A stretch of DNA of 64,000 nucleotides from Rhizobium etli 8C-3 (GTDB lineage Bacteria; Pseudomonadota; Alphaproteobacteria; Rhizobiales; Rhizobiaceae), in contig NZ_CP017241.1 of NCBI RefSeq assembly GCF_001908375.1, forward strand, positions 3,624,501-3,688,500. The letters are read 5' to 3'. Made by a program: the position numbers and the translations under genes. The notes below the pieces were generated by a model that saw only the letters and a program-made list of their open reading frames with translations, was not told where the DNA came from and did not search any database. This document shows positions 18,988-28,103 of the stretch, in pieces (within the stretch, counting starts at the first letter, position 1; the number at the start of each line of letters is the position of its first letter).

Positions 18988-20067
18988 CTATGCCGCAAGC
19001 CGCGTGGCGGCAATGGCGCGGCCGTTCTCGCCGAACGCCATCAGATGACGCGTGTCCAAAAACACGTCGACATCCGTATCCGGCTCGATATCGTGAATGC
19101 CGTGCGCTAGCATGACCCAGCGCACACCTTCGTAGTCCAGATGCACGAAGCTCTCGGAGCCGGTGATTTCGGAAATCTGCGTTCTGGCGCGAAGCCTGGG
19201 CGCATCAGCGGTCTGTGGTCCCAGCGCAAGATGGTGCGGATGAAACGCGATGGTGACCGGACCGTCGGCGATTGCCGCAAGATGTGCAGGCACCGGAATG
19301 CCGATCAGGCCACTATGCTGAAAGCTCGCGCCTTCCTTCGAAACCGATATGAAGTTCAGCGGTGGGTCCGCAAACGTCTTGGCCGTCACCAGGTCGGCGG
19401 GCCGGCGATAGACGGAAATCGTCGGACCGAATTGCGTCACGCTGCCCTGGTTGAGGGTCGCGGTATTGCCACCGAGCAGCAAGGCCTCGGATGGTTCCGT
19501 CGTCGCATAGACGAAGATCGCGCCGGACTGGGAAAATATCCTCGGCAGTTCCTGGCGCAGTTCCTCGCGCAGCTTGTAGTCGAGATTGGCAAGCGGTTCG
19601 TCGAGCAGCACCAGACCTGCATTCTTGACAAGGGCGCGCGCCAGCGCGGTCCGCTGCTGCTGCCCGCCCGACAGGTTGAGCGGCGTACGCTCGAGATAAG
19701 GTGTCAGCTTCAGGAGTTCTGCCGCCTTGCGCACTTCCACATCGATGGTCTTCGCGTCCAGGCCAGCAATCCTGAGCGGCGAGGCGATATTCTCATAGAC
19801 GGACAATGCGGGGTAATTGATGAATTGCTGGTAGACCATCGCGACATTGCGCTTCTGCACCGGCACGCCGGTCACATCGGCGCCATCGAAATGGATGGAG
19901 CCGCTGGTTGGACGGTCAAGTCCAGCCATGAGGCGCATCAACGACGTCTTGCCGGAGAGCGTCGGTCCCAGCAGGACGTTCAGCGTACCCTTTTCGAGTG
20001 TCAGATCGGTAGGATGAATATGGTATTCACCACCTACCATCTTAGCGGCATTCCGCAATTCAAGCAT
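18988..20067 (-). CDS. glpS: Glycerol ABC transporter ATPase GlpS
   Basis: Second ATPase of the glycerol importer, 359 residues. Walker A (GPTLSGKTS), signature LSGGQQQR and Walker B (LLDEPLANLD) are intact. The H-loop reads VYATTEPSEA, so Thr190 stands where the switch His should be. These losses are complementary to those of GlpT. It follows glpD after 42 bases and has a MalK-type C-terminal domain (FHPHHLAL). Confidence 0.92.
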   Translation of the reverse strand: MLELRNAAKMVGGEYHIHPTDLTLEKGTLNVLLGPTLSGKTSLMRLMAGLDRPTSGSIHFDGADVTGVPVQKRNVAMVYQQFINYPALSVYENIASPLRIAGLDAKTIDVEVRKAAELLKLTPYLERTPLNLSGGQQQRTALARALVKNAGLVLLDEPLANLDYKLREELRQELPRIFSQSGAIFVYATTEPSEALLLGGNTATLNQGSVTQFGPTISVYRRPADLVTAKTFADPPLNFISVSKEGASFQHSGLIGIPVPAHLAAIADGPVTIAFHPHHLALGPQTADAPRLRARTQISEITGSESFVHLDYEGVRWVMLAHGIHDIEPDTDVDVFLDTRHLMAFGENGRAIAATRLAA

Positions 20068-20109
20068 TCCGGTTCCCGTGCCTCCTCACGACGGGGATGA
20101 CATGGCGCT

Positions 20110-21627
20110 TCATCCCGCAAGCTGCGCAGGGATCGCGGCCATGTACTCCTCCAATTTCTGTACTTCATCCATTTCCAGATATAGCCCGTTCTTGGTCCTT
20201 CGCCACAGGATGTCTTGTGCGGTGACGGCCCATTCGTTCCGGACGAGATAGCGGACCTCGGCCTCGTAAAGATCGGAACCGAAGCAGTGGCCGAGATCGA
20301 CGATAGACTTGGCCTCGCCGAGCAGGCTTGCGGCGCGCGTGCCGTAGCGGCGCACCAGCCGGCGGGCATGGGCCTCTGCAAGGAACGGATAATCGGTTTT
20401 CAGCTTGCTCACCTCGGCCGCATATCCCTTGACCGGGAAATCGCCGCCCGGCAGATGGCTGCTTGCCGTCCACGGTCCGCCCTTCTTGCCGATCGTCTCG
20501 CCGATCTTTTCCAGCGCATGCTCCGACAGCCGCCGGTAGGTGGTCAGTTTGCCGCCGAAGACATTGAGCAGCGGCGCCTCGCCACCTTTGCCTTCGAGCT
20601 GCAGCACATAGTCGCGCGTCGCCTCCTGTGCCTTGGAGGCGCCGTCGTCGTAGAGCGGCCGCACCGCCGAATAGCTCCAGACGATGTCGTCCGGGGTCAC
20701 CGGCTCGTTGAAATACTCGCTGGCGGCGGCGCACAGATAGCCGGTCTCCTCGGCAGAGATGCGCACGTCCTTGGGATCGCCGCTGTAGTCGCGGTCGGTG
20801 GTGCCGATCAGCGTGAAGTCGTCCTCGTAGGGGATGGCGAAGATGATGCGGTTGTCGGGGTTCTGGAAGAAATAGGCGCGCGGGCCCTCGAACTTCTTCT
20901 TGACGACGATATGGCTGCCCTGCACCAGCCGAACATGGCGCGCCTCGGTCTCGCCAAGGGCTGCACGCAGCACCTGGTCGACCCAGGGACCGGCGGCATT
21001 GATCAGCATGCGGGCCTGATGCCGGCGCGTTTCGCCGGTCAGCATGTCGCAGCTGTCGATTTCCCACAGGCCGTTCTTGCGGTGCGCCGCCACCACCTTG
21101 GTGCGCGGCATGATCAGCGCACCGCGGTCGGCGGCATCGCGGGCGTTGAGTACTACCAGGCGGGCATCGTCGACCCAGCCGTCGGAATATTCGAAGGCCT
21201 TGGCAAACACCGGCTTCAGCGGCCCGCCCGCCGGATCGCGGCGCAGGTCAAGCACGGCGGTCGGCGGCAAAAGCCTGCGGCCGCCAAGATGGTCGTAGAA
21301 AAACAGCCCCAGCCTGATCAGCCAGGCCGGCCGTATGCCGCCCTTGTGATAGGGCAGCACGAAGCGCAGCGGCCAGATGATGTGCGGGGCCATCGCCCAC
21401 AGCACCTCGCGCTCCATCAGCGATTCGCGCACCAGCCGGAACTCGTAGTGCTCCAGATAGCGCAAGCCTCCATGGATCAGCTTCGTCGCCCCAGACGACG
21501 TGCCCGATGCAAAGTCGCCCATCTCCGCCAGCGCCACGCGATAGCCTCGTCCAGCAGCATCCCGGCAAATGCCGCAGCCGTTGATCCCGCCGCCAATCAC
21601 GAAGAGGTCGTGATGTGTTTGGCCCAC
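20110..21627 (-). CDS. glpD: Glycerol-3-phosphate dehydrogenase GlpD
   Basis: FAD-dependent, membrane-associated enzyme oxidising glycerol-3-phosphate to dihydroxyacetone phosphate and passing electrons to quinone; 505 residues, the normal length. The FAD-binding site is VIGGGINGCGICRDAAGRG; the family motif continues as GTSSGATKLIHGGLRYLE. The start is GTG at 21627, preceded by GGGGAGGGG. It is the first gene of the glycerol operon, so import and oxidation are co-ordinated; a kinase step between them is missing from the window. Confidence 0.96.
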   Translation of the reverse strand: MGQTHHDLFVIGGGINGCGICRDAAGRGYRVALAEMGDFASGTSSGATKLIHGGLRYLEHYEFRLVRESLMEREVLWAMAPHIIWPLRFVLPYHKGGIRPAWLIRLGLFFYDHLGGRRLLPPTAVLDLRRDPAGGPLKPVFAKAFEYSDGWVDDARLVVLNARDAADRGALIMPRTKVVAAHRKNGLWEIDSCDMLTGETRRHQARMLINAAGPWVDQVLRAALGETEARHVRLVQGSHIVVKKKFEGPRAYFFQNPDNRIIFAIPYEDDFTLIGTTDRDYSGDPKDVRISAEETGYLCAAASEYFNEPVTPDDIVWSYSAVRPLYDDGASKAQEATRDYVLQLEGKGGEAPLLNVFGGKLTTYRRLSEHALEKIGETIGKKGGPWTASSHLPGGDFPVKGYAAEVSKLKTDYPFLAEAHARRLVRRYGTRAASLLGEAKSIVDLGHCFGSDLYEAEVRYLVRNEWAVTAQDILWRRTKNGLYLEMDEVQKLEEYMAAIPAQLAG

Positions 21628-21688
21628 TTTTACCCCTCCCCGTGCGCCCTAATCGATTTGCGCAACACCTCAAATCGAAACTTACTGA

Positions 21689-21717
21689 AGTAAAAACGAA
21701 AACTATTCGCGTGTCAA
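21689..21717 (-). promoter_or_regulatory. Promoter of glp operon with TTCG repeats
   Basis: On the minus strand TTGACA (21712-21717) and TTTACT (21689-21694) are separated by exactly 17 bases, about 60 bases before the glpD GTG. TTCGTTT- or TTTCGATTT-like elements occur three times around it (about 21670-21725). DeoR-family GlpR repressors recognise TTCG-containing repeats, so these are candidate operators. No glpR gene is in this window. Confidence 0.6.
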
Positions 21718-21746
21718 ACGAATGTTTCTTGCGTCGAGGTATCAGC

Positions 21747-21775
21747 AAAAAGCCGCCACCCGATCGGGTAGCGGC
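21747..21775 (-). terminator. Intrinsic terminator of the 21.8-28 kb ABC operon
   Basis: A GC-rich hairpin formed by GCCGC(T)ACCCG and CGGGT(G)GCGGC (21752-21775) is followed on the minus strand by TTTTT (21747-21751). It lies 39 bases after the stop of the reductase fusion gene and insulates it from the glp promoter. Confidence 0.75.
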
Positions 21776-21813
21776 GCACTATGAAGCGGTTGAGATGGAA
21801 CCAGCCTGTTTCC

Positions 21814-23817
21814 CTAGCCCTCCAGCCACTTTACCTGTTCGCGAGTAAGCTCGATGCCAAGGGCCGAAAGACTATCTTCCAGTTCGGCGATCGTGCGCGG
21901 GCCGATCAGCGGAATGACGGGGAACGGCTGGGCGATCACATAGGCGAGCGCGATATGGATCGGGTTTCGACCGAGCTTTTTTGCCAGCTCGTTCGCGCGG
22001 TCGCGGCGTGCGAAATTGCGATCGGAATACCAGCAGCGGACGATTTCCTCATCGTCGTGCTTGTCGCGTCCCGCCCGGTCGGTGAAGAAACCGCGGCCCT
22101 GGCTGGACCATGCGAAGTTCGGAATCTGCTTTTCGTTCAGCCATTTCTTCCATTCGTCGTCCGAGGCCGCGACGCATCCTGCCCAGATCGGATCGAGCAT
22201 TTCGGCGAGCGAAAAGTTATTGGAGAGCGCCGCAGGCGCTTTCTTGCCGGACTTTGCCGCATAGGCCATTGCCTCGTCCATCCGCTCACGGGTCCAGTTC
22301 GAGCCGCCGAAGATCCCTCGGATGCGGCCGCGATTGGCCTCGGCGTCCATGGCATCGACGAACTCTCCAACCGGAATCGCCGTGTTGTCCCGGTGCATGA
22401 AGTAGATATCGACATAGTCGGTCTTCAACCGGTCGAGCGACTGATCGAGTTGCTTGGCGATCATGTCCGGGTAGCAGAGAGGCGAATGCGCTCCTTTGCC
22501 GATCAGCACGATCTCCTCACGCGAAACATTGCGGCTCGTGTGCCAATCGCCGAAGATACTCTCTGTCTTGCCGCTTCCATAAACATAGGCCGTGTCGAAG
22601 ACGTTGCCGCCCGCCTCGTAGAAGGCATCGAGCGTCAGCGAGGCCGCCGCAAAGTTCGGGAAGAACTCGAATCCAAGCGTTACGACGGAGGCCGGTTTGG
22701 AGATGCCAGGTATCTGGCGCTGCGGAATGCTGCTGCCGGGCCTAACTGCTCCGCCCGCAATATTCGTCGTTCGGCTTGACGCCTTCTCGACACCATATTC
22801 GAGGCCGACAGAGGCCCGCCATCTATCGAGAACGCGAAGATTGCCGGTGGAATCGGCCCAGCTCATGCCTGGCGAAGCGAATTCCTTCTCGCCGGCACGG
22901 ATTGCATCTCCGGCCGCATCGACTTCGAAGGAATAGAGCCAGCGGTCTTCCTTGACCTCGATCGTTTCCTGCTCGGCTCCCCTGAAAAGCTCGATCGTGC
23001 CGACGCCGCCCTTGTGACCTGAGGCGAACCAGAAATCCTTGACCTCGATGCGCCCTTCGGAGCCGATGACGCGAAGCGTATTGTCCTGCTGGGCCATGAT
23101 GGAGCAGGAGACTTCGGCAATGATGCCGTTTTTGAATTGCAAGACGGCGGAGGCCCATTCGTCTACGCCGGACTGTCCGAGGTGCGCCACGCCGTAAACC
23201 TTCTCCGGCTCGCAGAAAGGCTTGCCTTCAACCGCTCCGGCGATCAGCCGCGCCATCGAGACCGGGTAGCCACCGACATCCAGGATGCCGCCCCCCGCCG
23301 TATCGTTGGCGAACAATCGATGCTCGGGCTTGAAGCCGCCCATGTTGAAGCCGAAGCTTGAGCGGATGATGCGCACTGTGCCGATCACGCCGCTCTTCAC
23401 GAGTTCGACGATCTTTTCCGTCTGGGGATGCAGGCGGTACATGAAACCCTCGCCAGCAAAAACACCGGCCTTCCTCGCTTCATGGTAGATTGCCTCCGCA
23501 TCAAAGGCCGAAAGCGCAATCGGCTTTTCCACCAGCACATGCTTGCCAGCGCGAATCGCCTTGATCGCCCACTCGGCATGGCCTGTATGCGGGGTGGCTA
23601 TATAGACGGCATCTATCTGCGCATCGGTCAGCAGCGCATCATAGCCTTTGACGATGCGGGCGCCGGGAAAGCCATCGCCAAGGCCGGGCTTTTGCGGATT
23701 GCGGCTCGCGATCGCCACCAGTTTACCCGTACGCGAATGGGCAATGCCGTCTGCAAAGGTGCGGGCGATGGTGCCTGGGCCGATAATGCCCCAGCGGATC
23801 GGCTGCTCTGAACTCAT
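21814..23817 (-). CDS. Fused Gfo/Idh/MocA oxidoreductase and aldo/keto reductase
   Basis: Two-domain enzyme of 667 residues. The start at 23817 is supported by AGAGGAAAT. Residues 1 to about 335 are a Gfo/Idh/MocA dehydrogenase: dinucleotide site WGIIGPGTIARTFADG, the EKP motif in LVEKPIALS and the substrate region GGGILDVGGYPVSMA. Residues from about 350 to the end are an aldo/keto reductase: catalytic Asp and Tyr in FDTAYVYG, Lys in LIGKGAHS, and His in IYFMHRDN. Both active sites look intact. It is the last gene of the operon, so it probably performs an oxidation/reduction pair on the imported sugar; substrate unknown. Confidence 0.88.
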   Translation of the reverse strand: MSSEQPIRWGIIGPGTIARTFADGIAHSRTGKLVAIASRNPQKPGLGDGFPGARIVKGYDALLTDAQIDAVYIATPHTGHAEWAIKAIRAGKHVLVEKPIALSAFDAEAIYHEARKAGVFAGEGFMYRLHPQTEKIVELVKSGVIGTVRIIRSSFGFNMGGFKPEHRLFANDTAGGGILDVGGYPVSMARLIAGAVEGKPFCEPEKVYGVAHLGQSGVDEWASAVLQFKNGIIAEVSCSIMAQQDNTLRVIGSEGRIEVKDFWFASGHKGGVGTIELFRGAEQETIEVKEDRWLYSFEVDAAGDAIRAGEKEFASPGMSWADSTGNLRVLDRWRASVGLEYGVEKASSRTTNIAGGAVRPGSSIPQRQIPGISKPASVVTLGFEFFPNFAAASLTLDAFYEAGGNVFDTAYVYGSGKTESIFGDWHTSRNVSREEIVLIGKGAHSPLCYPDMIAKQLDQSLDRLKTDYVDIYFMHRDNTAIPVGEFVDAMDAEANRGRIRGIFGGSNWTRERMDEAMAYAAKSGKKAPAALSNNFSLAEMLDPIWAGCVAASDDEWKKWLNEKQIPNFAWSSQGRGFFTDRAGRDKHDDEEIVRCWYSDRNFARRDRANELAKKLGRNPIHIALAYVIAQPFPVIPLIGPRTIAELEDSLSALGIELTREQVKWLEG

Positions 23818-23860
23818 GACTATTTCCTCTTTCATATTTTCGTCTTGGGAGCGGATTTCG

Positions 23861-24946
23861 TCATCGCAAGCGATTGCCTGCGCTGTCGAACAGGAAGGTG
23901 CGTCTTGCCGACAGCGCGACGGTGAGCGTGTCGCGATCGGCCGAGGAACGGGATTCGGGACGTTCGATGATGAGCGGCTGGCCGCCAGCAGCGGTCGCAT
24001 AGACGTAGCTGGTATTGCCGAGGTGTTCGGCAACATCGACGGCGACGGTGAGGTCGGTGTCGCCACTGCCGCCGTCGGCAAAATGCTCCGGCCGCACGCC
24101 GAGCGTTACCTGCGCGCCTTTTTCGGTTGCTGAAAGAACCGGCAGCGTCAGGCGGACGTTCCTGTCGCCGGCCAGGGCGACGGTCGCGTTCGATGCGTCA
24201 CGCTCAACAACCTCGGCCGCCAGAAAATTCATCTTCGGCGAACCGACGAAACCGGCGACGAACTGGTTAGCCGGATCGTCATAGAGATCCAGCGGCGCGC
24301 CGATCTGCTCGATGTTGCCGGCACGCAGCACGACGATCTTGTCGGCAAGCGTCATAGCCTCTGTCTGATCGTGCGTGACATAGACCATCGTCGCGCCAAG
24401 CTGCTTGTGCAACCTGGAGATCTCCACGCGCATCTGCACACGCAGTTCCGCATCGAGGTTCGAGAGCGGTTCGTCGAAGAGGAAGACCTCGGGCTCGCGA
24501 ACGATGGCGCGGCCGATTGCAACGCGCTGGCGCTGGCCACCGGATAGTTGCTTCGGGCGGCGTTCCATCAATTCCTTGATCTGCAGGATCTCTGCGGCGT
24601 GACGCACCCTCTTGTCGGTATCCTCTTTAGGGTTGCCGTTCATGCGCAGGCCGAAAGACAGGTTATCGGCGACCGTCATATGCGGGTAGAGCGCATAGGA
24701 CTGGAACACCATGGCGATGCCACGGTCGGCGGGCTCGACATTGTTGACGACCCTGCCGCCGATCGTGATTTCGCCCTCCGAGATGTCTTCGAGGCCGGCG
24801 ATCATCCTTAGAAGAGTGGATTTTCCACAGCCCGAAGGACCGACGAAGACGACGAATTCGCCGTCCTTGACGTCGAGATTGGCGCCATGGATCACGCCGA
24901 AGGCGCCAAAGCGTTTTACGACATTCCTGAGTGAAAGCTCTGCCAT
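23861..24946 (-). CDS. Sugar ABC transporter ATP-binding protein (UgpC/MalK type)
   Basis: ATPase of the second CUT1 importer, 361 residues. Canonical Walker [11 protein letters not shown]-loop FQSYALYP, signature LSGGQRQR, Walker [12 protein letters not shown] and VTHDQTEA. The C-terminal regulatory domain contains GVRPEHF. It lies 13 bases after the permease and 43 bases before the reductase fusion. Confidence 0.95.
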   Translation of the reverse strand: MAELSLRNVVKRFGAFGVIHGANLDVKDGEFVVFVGPSGCGKSTLLRMIAGLEDISEGEITIGGRVVNNVEPADRGIAMVFQSYALYPHMTVADNLSFGLRMNGNPKEDTDKRVRHAAEILQIKELMERRPKQLSGGQRQRVAIGRAIVREPEVFLFDEPLSNLDAELRVQMRVEISRLHKQLGATMVYVTHDQTEAMTLADKIVVLRAGNIEQIGAPLDLYDDPANQFVAGFVGSPKMNFLAAEVVERDASNATVALAGDRNVRLTLPVLSATEKGAQVTLGVRPEHFADGGSGDTDLTVAVDVAEHLGNTSYVYATAAGGQPLIIERPESRSSADRDTLTVALSARRTFLFDSAGNRLR

Positions 24947-24959
24947 GCGGCCTCCGCTA

Positions 24960-25802
24960 TTATTTGATTGCGCCGGCCGCGATGCCGGCGATGAAGTGGC
25001 GTTGCAACAGCACGAAGACGAGAAGGATCGGCGCGGTCAGCAACATTGCACCCGCCATGATCCCGCCCCAGGAGACCTTGGTAAGACCGATCAGCGTTCC
25101 AAGCGCCACCGGCGCCGTCATCATTCCGGGCCTGGAATTGATGAGCAGCGGCCAGAGATAGTTGTTCCAGGATGCCAGGAAGAGAATGATCGACAGCGCC
25201 GCCATCGTCGGACGGGCAAGCGGCAAGGCGATGCGCAGGAAGATCTGCCACTCCTTGACGCCCTCCACGCGGGCGGCATCGAAGAGCTCGTTCGGCATCA
25301 TCGAGAAGGACTGGCGCATGAAAAGCACGCCCAGCGAATTGAAGAGCGGCGGGACGACCAGCGCCACCCAGGTATTCGCCAGCTTGAATTCGCGCGCCAC
25401 CATGATGAATTGCGGGATCACGACGACGGCGAAAGGCAAGGTGATCGTGCCCAGAATGATTGCCGTGACGAGGGAGCGGCCGGCGAATCGATAGCGGGCA
25501 AGCGCCCAGCCGGCCATCGATGTCAGCAGCACCGACAGGACGGTGTAGACGACCGCGACGGTGATTGAGATGAACATCGCCCGGAGAAAATTCGTGTCGG
25601 CCTCCAGGTTCTTGAAATTCTCGACGAAATTCGTCGACGGCCACAGCACGATGTCGGGGCTGAATATGCCGTTGTCCGGCATGGTCGAGAAGACGAACAT
25701 CATCCAGAGCGGAAAGAGCCAGATGATGGCAAGCGGCGTCAGCACGGCATGCAGCGCAATCTTGCGCATCAAGAGGGATTGCGACTTGGACCTCGACTTC
25801 AT
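24960..25802 (-). CDS. Carbohydrate ABC transporter permease (MalG type)
   Basis: Inner-membrane permease of 280 residues with six predicted helices. The EAA loop is [20 protein letters not shown] and the C-terminus [12 protein letters not shown] is typical. The start overlaps the stop of the preceding permease by 4 bases (ATGA), indicating coupled translation. Confidence 0.93.
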   Translation of the reverse strand: MKSRSKSQSLLMRKIALHAVLTPLAIIWLFPLWMMFVFSTMPDNGIFSPDIVLWPSTNFVENFKNLEADTNFLRAMFISITVAVVYTVLSVLLTSMAGWALARYRFAGRSLVTAIILGTITLPFAVVVIPQFIMVAREFKLANTWVALVVPPLFNSLGVLFMRQSFSMMPNELFDAARVEGVKEWQIFLRIALPLARPTMAALSIILFLASWNNYLWPLLINSRPGMMTAPVALGTLIGLTKVSWGGIMAGAMLLTAPILLVFVLLQRHFIAGIAAGAIK

Positions 25803-26659
25803 TTCGATTCCCTCCCGACCCAGAGATTGAAAAGCGAAATTGCAATCGCCAATGCGGCTATCGTGTAGGCGATCGCCGATGCGTAGCCGAAATTCAGCGA
25901 TGTGAAGCCCTGCCGGTAAAGAAGCAGGCCGAGCGTTTCCGTGCCCCCGCCAGGGCCGCCGCGATTGGTAATGAGGAAGGGTTCGGTGAAGAGTTGCATC
26001 GTCCCGATTACCGACAGCACCACGCAGAAGAGGACGATCGGCTTGAGGAGCGGCAAGGTGATGTGAAAGAACTGCTGTAGCTTGCTGACGCGATCGAGCG
26101 TCGCAGCCTCGTAGACGTCCTCAGGGATCGACTGCAGGCCGGCCAGGATGATGATTGCGTTATAGCCGGCCCAGCGCCAGGTAACGGCGATTATGACGAG
26201 TGCCATCGCCGCATTCGCATTGTCGAACCAGGAAACCGGAGCGATACCGACCGAGGCGATCAGCTTGTTGACGATGCCGAAGTCGATGCTGAACATCAGC
26301 CGGAAGACGGCGGCATAGGCGACCTCGCCGACGACGACCGGCGCGAAGAAGGCGAAGCGGAAGAGCGGCCGCGCCGCAAGCAGCGGCGAATTCAAGAGCA
26401 CCGCCATGACGGTTGCAAGCGCAATCATCACCGGCACCTGGATGACCAGGATGATCAGCGTGTTGTAGAGCGCGTTGTAGAAAGCCGGGTCGCCGAACAA
26501 ACGCCCCCAATTCGACGCAAGGCTGAATTTCCAGGGATTGACGCGCGTATTCTGGAACGAAATCAAGAACGAATTGATGATCGGCCAGAGCCAGAAGGTC
26601 GCAAAGACCAGCAGATAGGGCGCAAGGAACGCATAGGCGCTCCGGGTCCTGAACGGCAT
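25799..26659 (-). CDS. Sugar ABC transporter permease (MalF type)
   Basis: Inner-membrane permease of 286 residues with six predicted helices and EAA loop SIPEDVYEAATLDRVSKLQ. It begins 77 bases after the binding-protein stop; the gap includes a hairpin at 26707-26727. Confidence 0.92.
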   Translation of the reverse strand: MPFRTRSAYAFLAPYLLVFATFWLWPIINSFLISFQNTRVNPWKFSLASNWGRLFGDPAFYNALYNTLIILVIQVPVMIALATVMAVLLNSPLLAARPLFRFAFFAPVVVGEVAYAAVFRLMFSIDFGIVNKLIASVGIAPVSWFDNANAAMALVIIAVTWRWAGYNAIIILAGLQSIPEDVYEAATLDRVSKLQQFFHITLPLLKPIVLFCVVLSVIGTMQLFTEPFLITNRGGPGGGTETLGLLLYRQGFTSLNFGYASAIAYTIAALAIAISLFNLWVGRESK

Positions 26660-26706
26660 TTATATCCTCCTCACAAGCGAAACGAGCCACCTCGAAGGTG
26701 AAATGC

Positions 26707-26727
26707 CGGGCGCGCATCAGGCGCCCG
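26707..26727 (-). promoter_or_regulatory. Intercistronic hairpin after binding-protein gene
   Basis: A perfect 7-bp stem (CGGGCGC at 26707-26713, GCGCCCG at 26721-26727) with a 7-base loop, placed 9 bases after the solute-binding protein stop. It has no T-run, so a role in message stability is more likely than termination. The position is the same as in the 8.5 kb operon. Confidence 0.5.
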
Positions 26728-26736
26728 ACAGGTTGC

Positions 26737-28011
26737 TCATTCTGCGATCGGAAGACCGGTCGCCGAAGCGATCTGGTTGGCGGCATCATCAAGTGCAGCC
26801 TTCGCATCCGGATAACCGCCGGCGAAATACTTCGTCTGCGCTGCCTTGTAGATCGCGTCCGCATCGCTTTGAAACGCCGTCCCGCGGCTCGGCACGATCT
26901 TCGGCAGCGTCGAAAGGATATCTGCCCAGACCTTCTGCCCGCCCCAGTAAGGTAGCGGCTCGTTGACGAAAGGATCCTGGACGGCCGACAGCAGCGAAGG
27001 GACGAGGCCGAAGGACTTCAGCATCGTGACCTGGCCTTCATTGGTCGCCAGCGCATAGTTCAGATAGGCCCAAGCCGCTTCCTTGTTTTCGGAATTGGCG
27101 CTGATGGCCAGCGACGAACCGCCGAGGTTTGCGGCATGCGGGCCGTCGGCCGTGAGGCTCGGCATCATGTAGACGCCCCATTTGCCGGAAAGGTCCGGCG
27201 AGCCTGAGCGTATCGTGCCCTCGTACCAGCCGCCATACATCTGGCTTGCGACCTTGCCGGCCGTATTGGCCTGGATCTTCTGGTCCCAGATGGCCGCTGT
27301 CAGCGTACCGGCGTCCTTCATCTGCTTGACCTTTTCGAGGGTCGCGACGCAGGCCGGCTGGTTGATGGTGATCGTCTGGCCGTCGGTGGAGAAATAACCG
27401 CAGTCTTGCTCGTTGGCGATCATCCGGAACCATTCGCTATCGCCGTTGAAATCGGCCTGGGCCATGACGACGCCAGGATTGGCCTTCGAGATCTCCTTGC
27501 CGGCGGCGATGAAATCGTCCCAAGTCTTGATCGTTGCCGGATCGACGCCGGCCTTTTCATAGAAATCGCGGCGGTAAAAGACGGCAACCGGCCCGGAGTC
27601 CCACGGCATCGCATAGGCAGCGTCATCCACCTCCAGCTCTGTGCGCTTGAAGTCCGGGAATTTCGCCTGGATTTCCGCCGTATAGCCCAGATCCTTCAGG
27701 TTTGCGAAGCAATCCGGGAAGCGGTTCCAGAAGATTTCCGCCTCGAAATTTTCGATCGTCACTATGTCCGGCAGGCCGTCGCCGCCGGCTGCGCAGCCGG
27801 CAAGTGTCTTATCGAAGACTTGGCTGTTGCCAAGATCTTCGACAGTCACCTTGATGTCGGGATATTGTTTGTTGAAGCCTTCGAGCGTGGATTTCAGCGC
27901 CGATGCTGCAACGTTCCAGCTCCAGATGGTGAGATTGCCCGACTGCGCGAATGCGGAACCGGAAAAAAGCAGTGCGACCGCAGCGGTCGCACCGATAAGT
28001 TTGAAGCGCAT
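26737..28011 (-). CDS. Sugar ABC transporter substrate-binding protein
   Basis: Periplasmic binding protein of 424 residues with a signal peptide ending at GSAFAQ. The mature start NLTIWSWNVAASALK and the segment AMPWDSGPVAVFYRRDF are typical of CUT1 family-1 binding proteins. The substrate cannot be read from sequence; the downstream oxidoreductase fusion suggests a sugar that is oxidised and reduced in the cytoplasm. First gene of the operon; the divergent AraC-type regulator starts 92 bases away. Confidence 0.92.
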   Translation of the reverse strand: MRFKLIGATAAVALLFSGSAFAQSGNLTIWSWNVAASALKSTLEGFNKQYPDIKVTVEDLGNSQVFDKTLAGCAAGGDGLPDIVTIENFEAEIFWNRFPDCFANLKDLGYTAEIQAKFPDFKRTELEVDDAAYAMPWDSGPVAVFYRRDFYEKAGVDPATIKTWDDFIAAGKEISKANPGVVMAQADFNGDSEWFRMIANEQDCGYFSTDGQTITINQPACVATLEKVKQMKDAGTLTAAIWDQKIQANTAGKVASQMYGGWYEGTIRSGSPDLSGKWGVYMMPSLTADGPHAANLGGSSLAISANSENKEAAWAYLNYALATNEGQVTMLKSFGLVPSLLSAVQDPFVNEPLPYWGGQKVWADILSTLPKIVPSRGTAFQSDADAIYKAAQTKYFAGGYPDAKAALDDAANQIASATGLPIAE

Positions 28012-28103
28012 TGAAAATCCTCCCTTTTCAATTGCCGTCCTTTAGCGAACGTGGCTAAGTTATCCGTAAGGGAGCCGCTGTCTCCTAAAAAGGGAATATC
28101 AAT

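Noticed and set aside
20215..21693. 492-codon plus-strand frame over glpD
   Set aside because: Antisense shadow of glpD, without conserved motifs.
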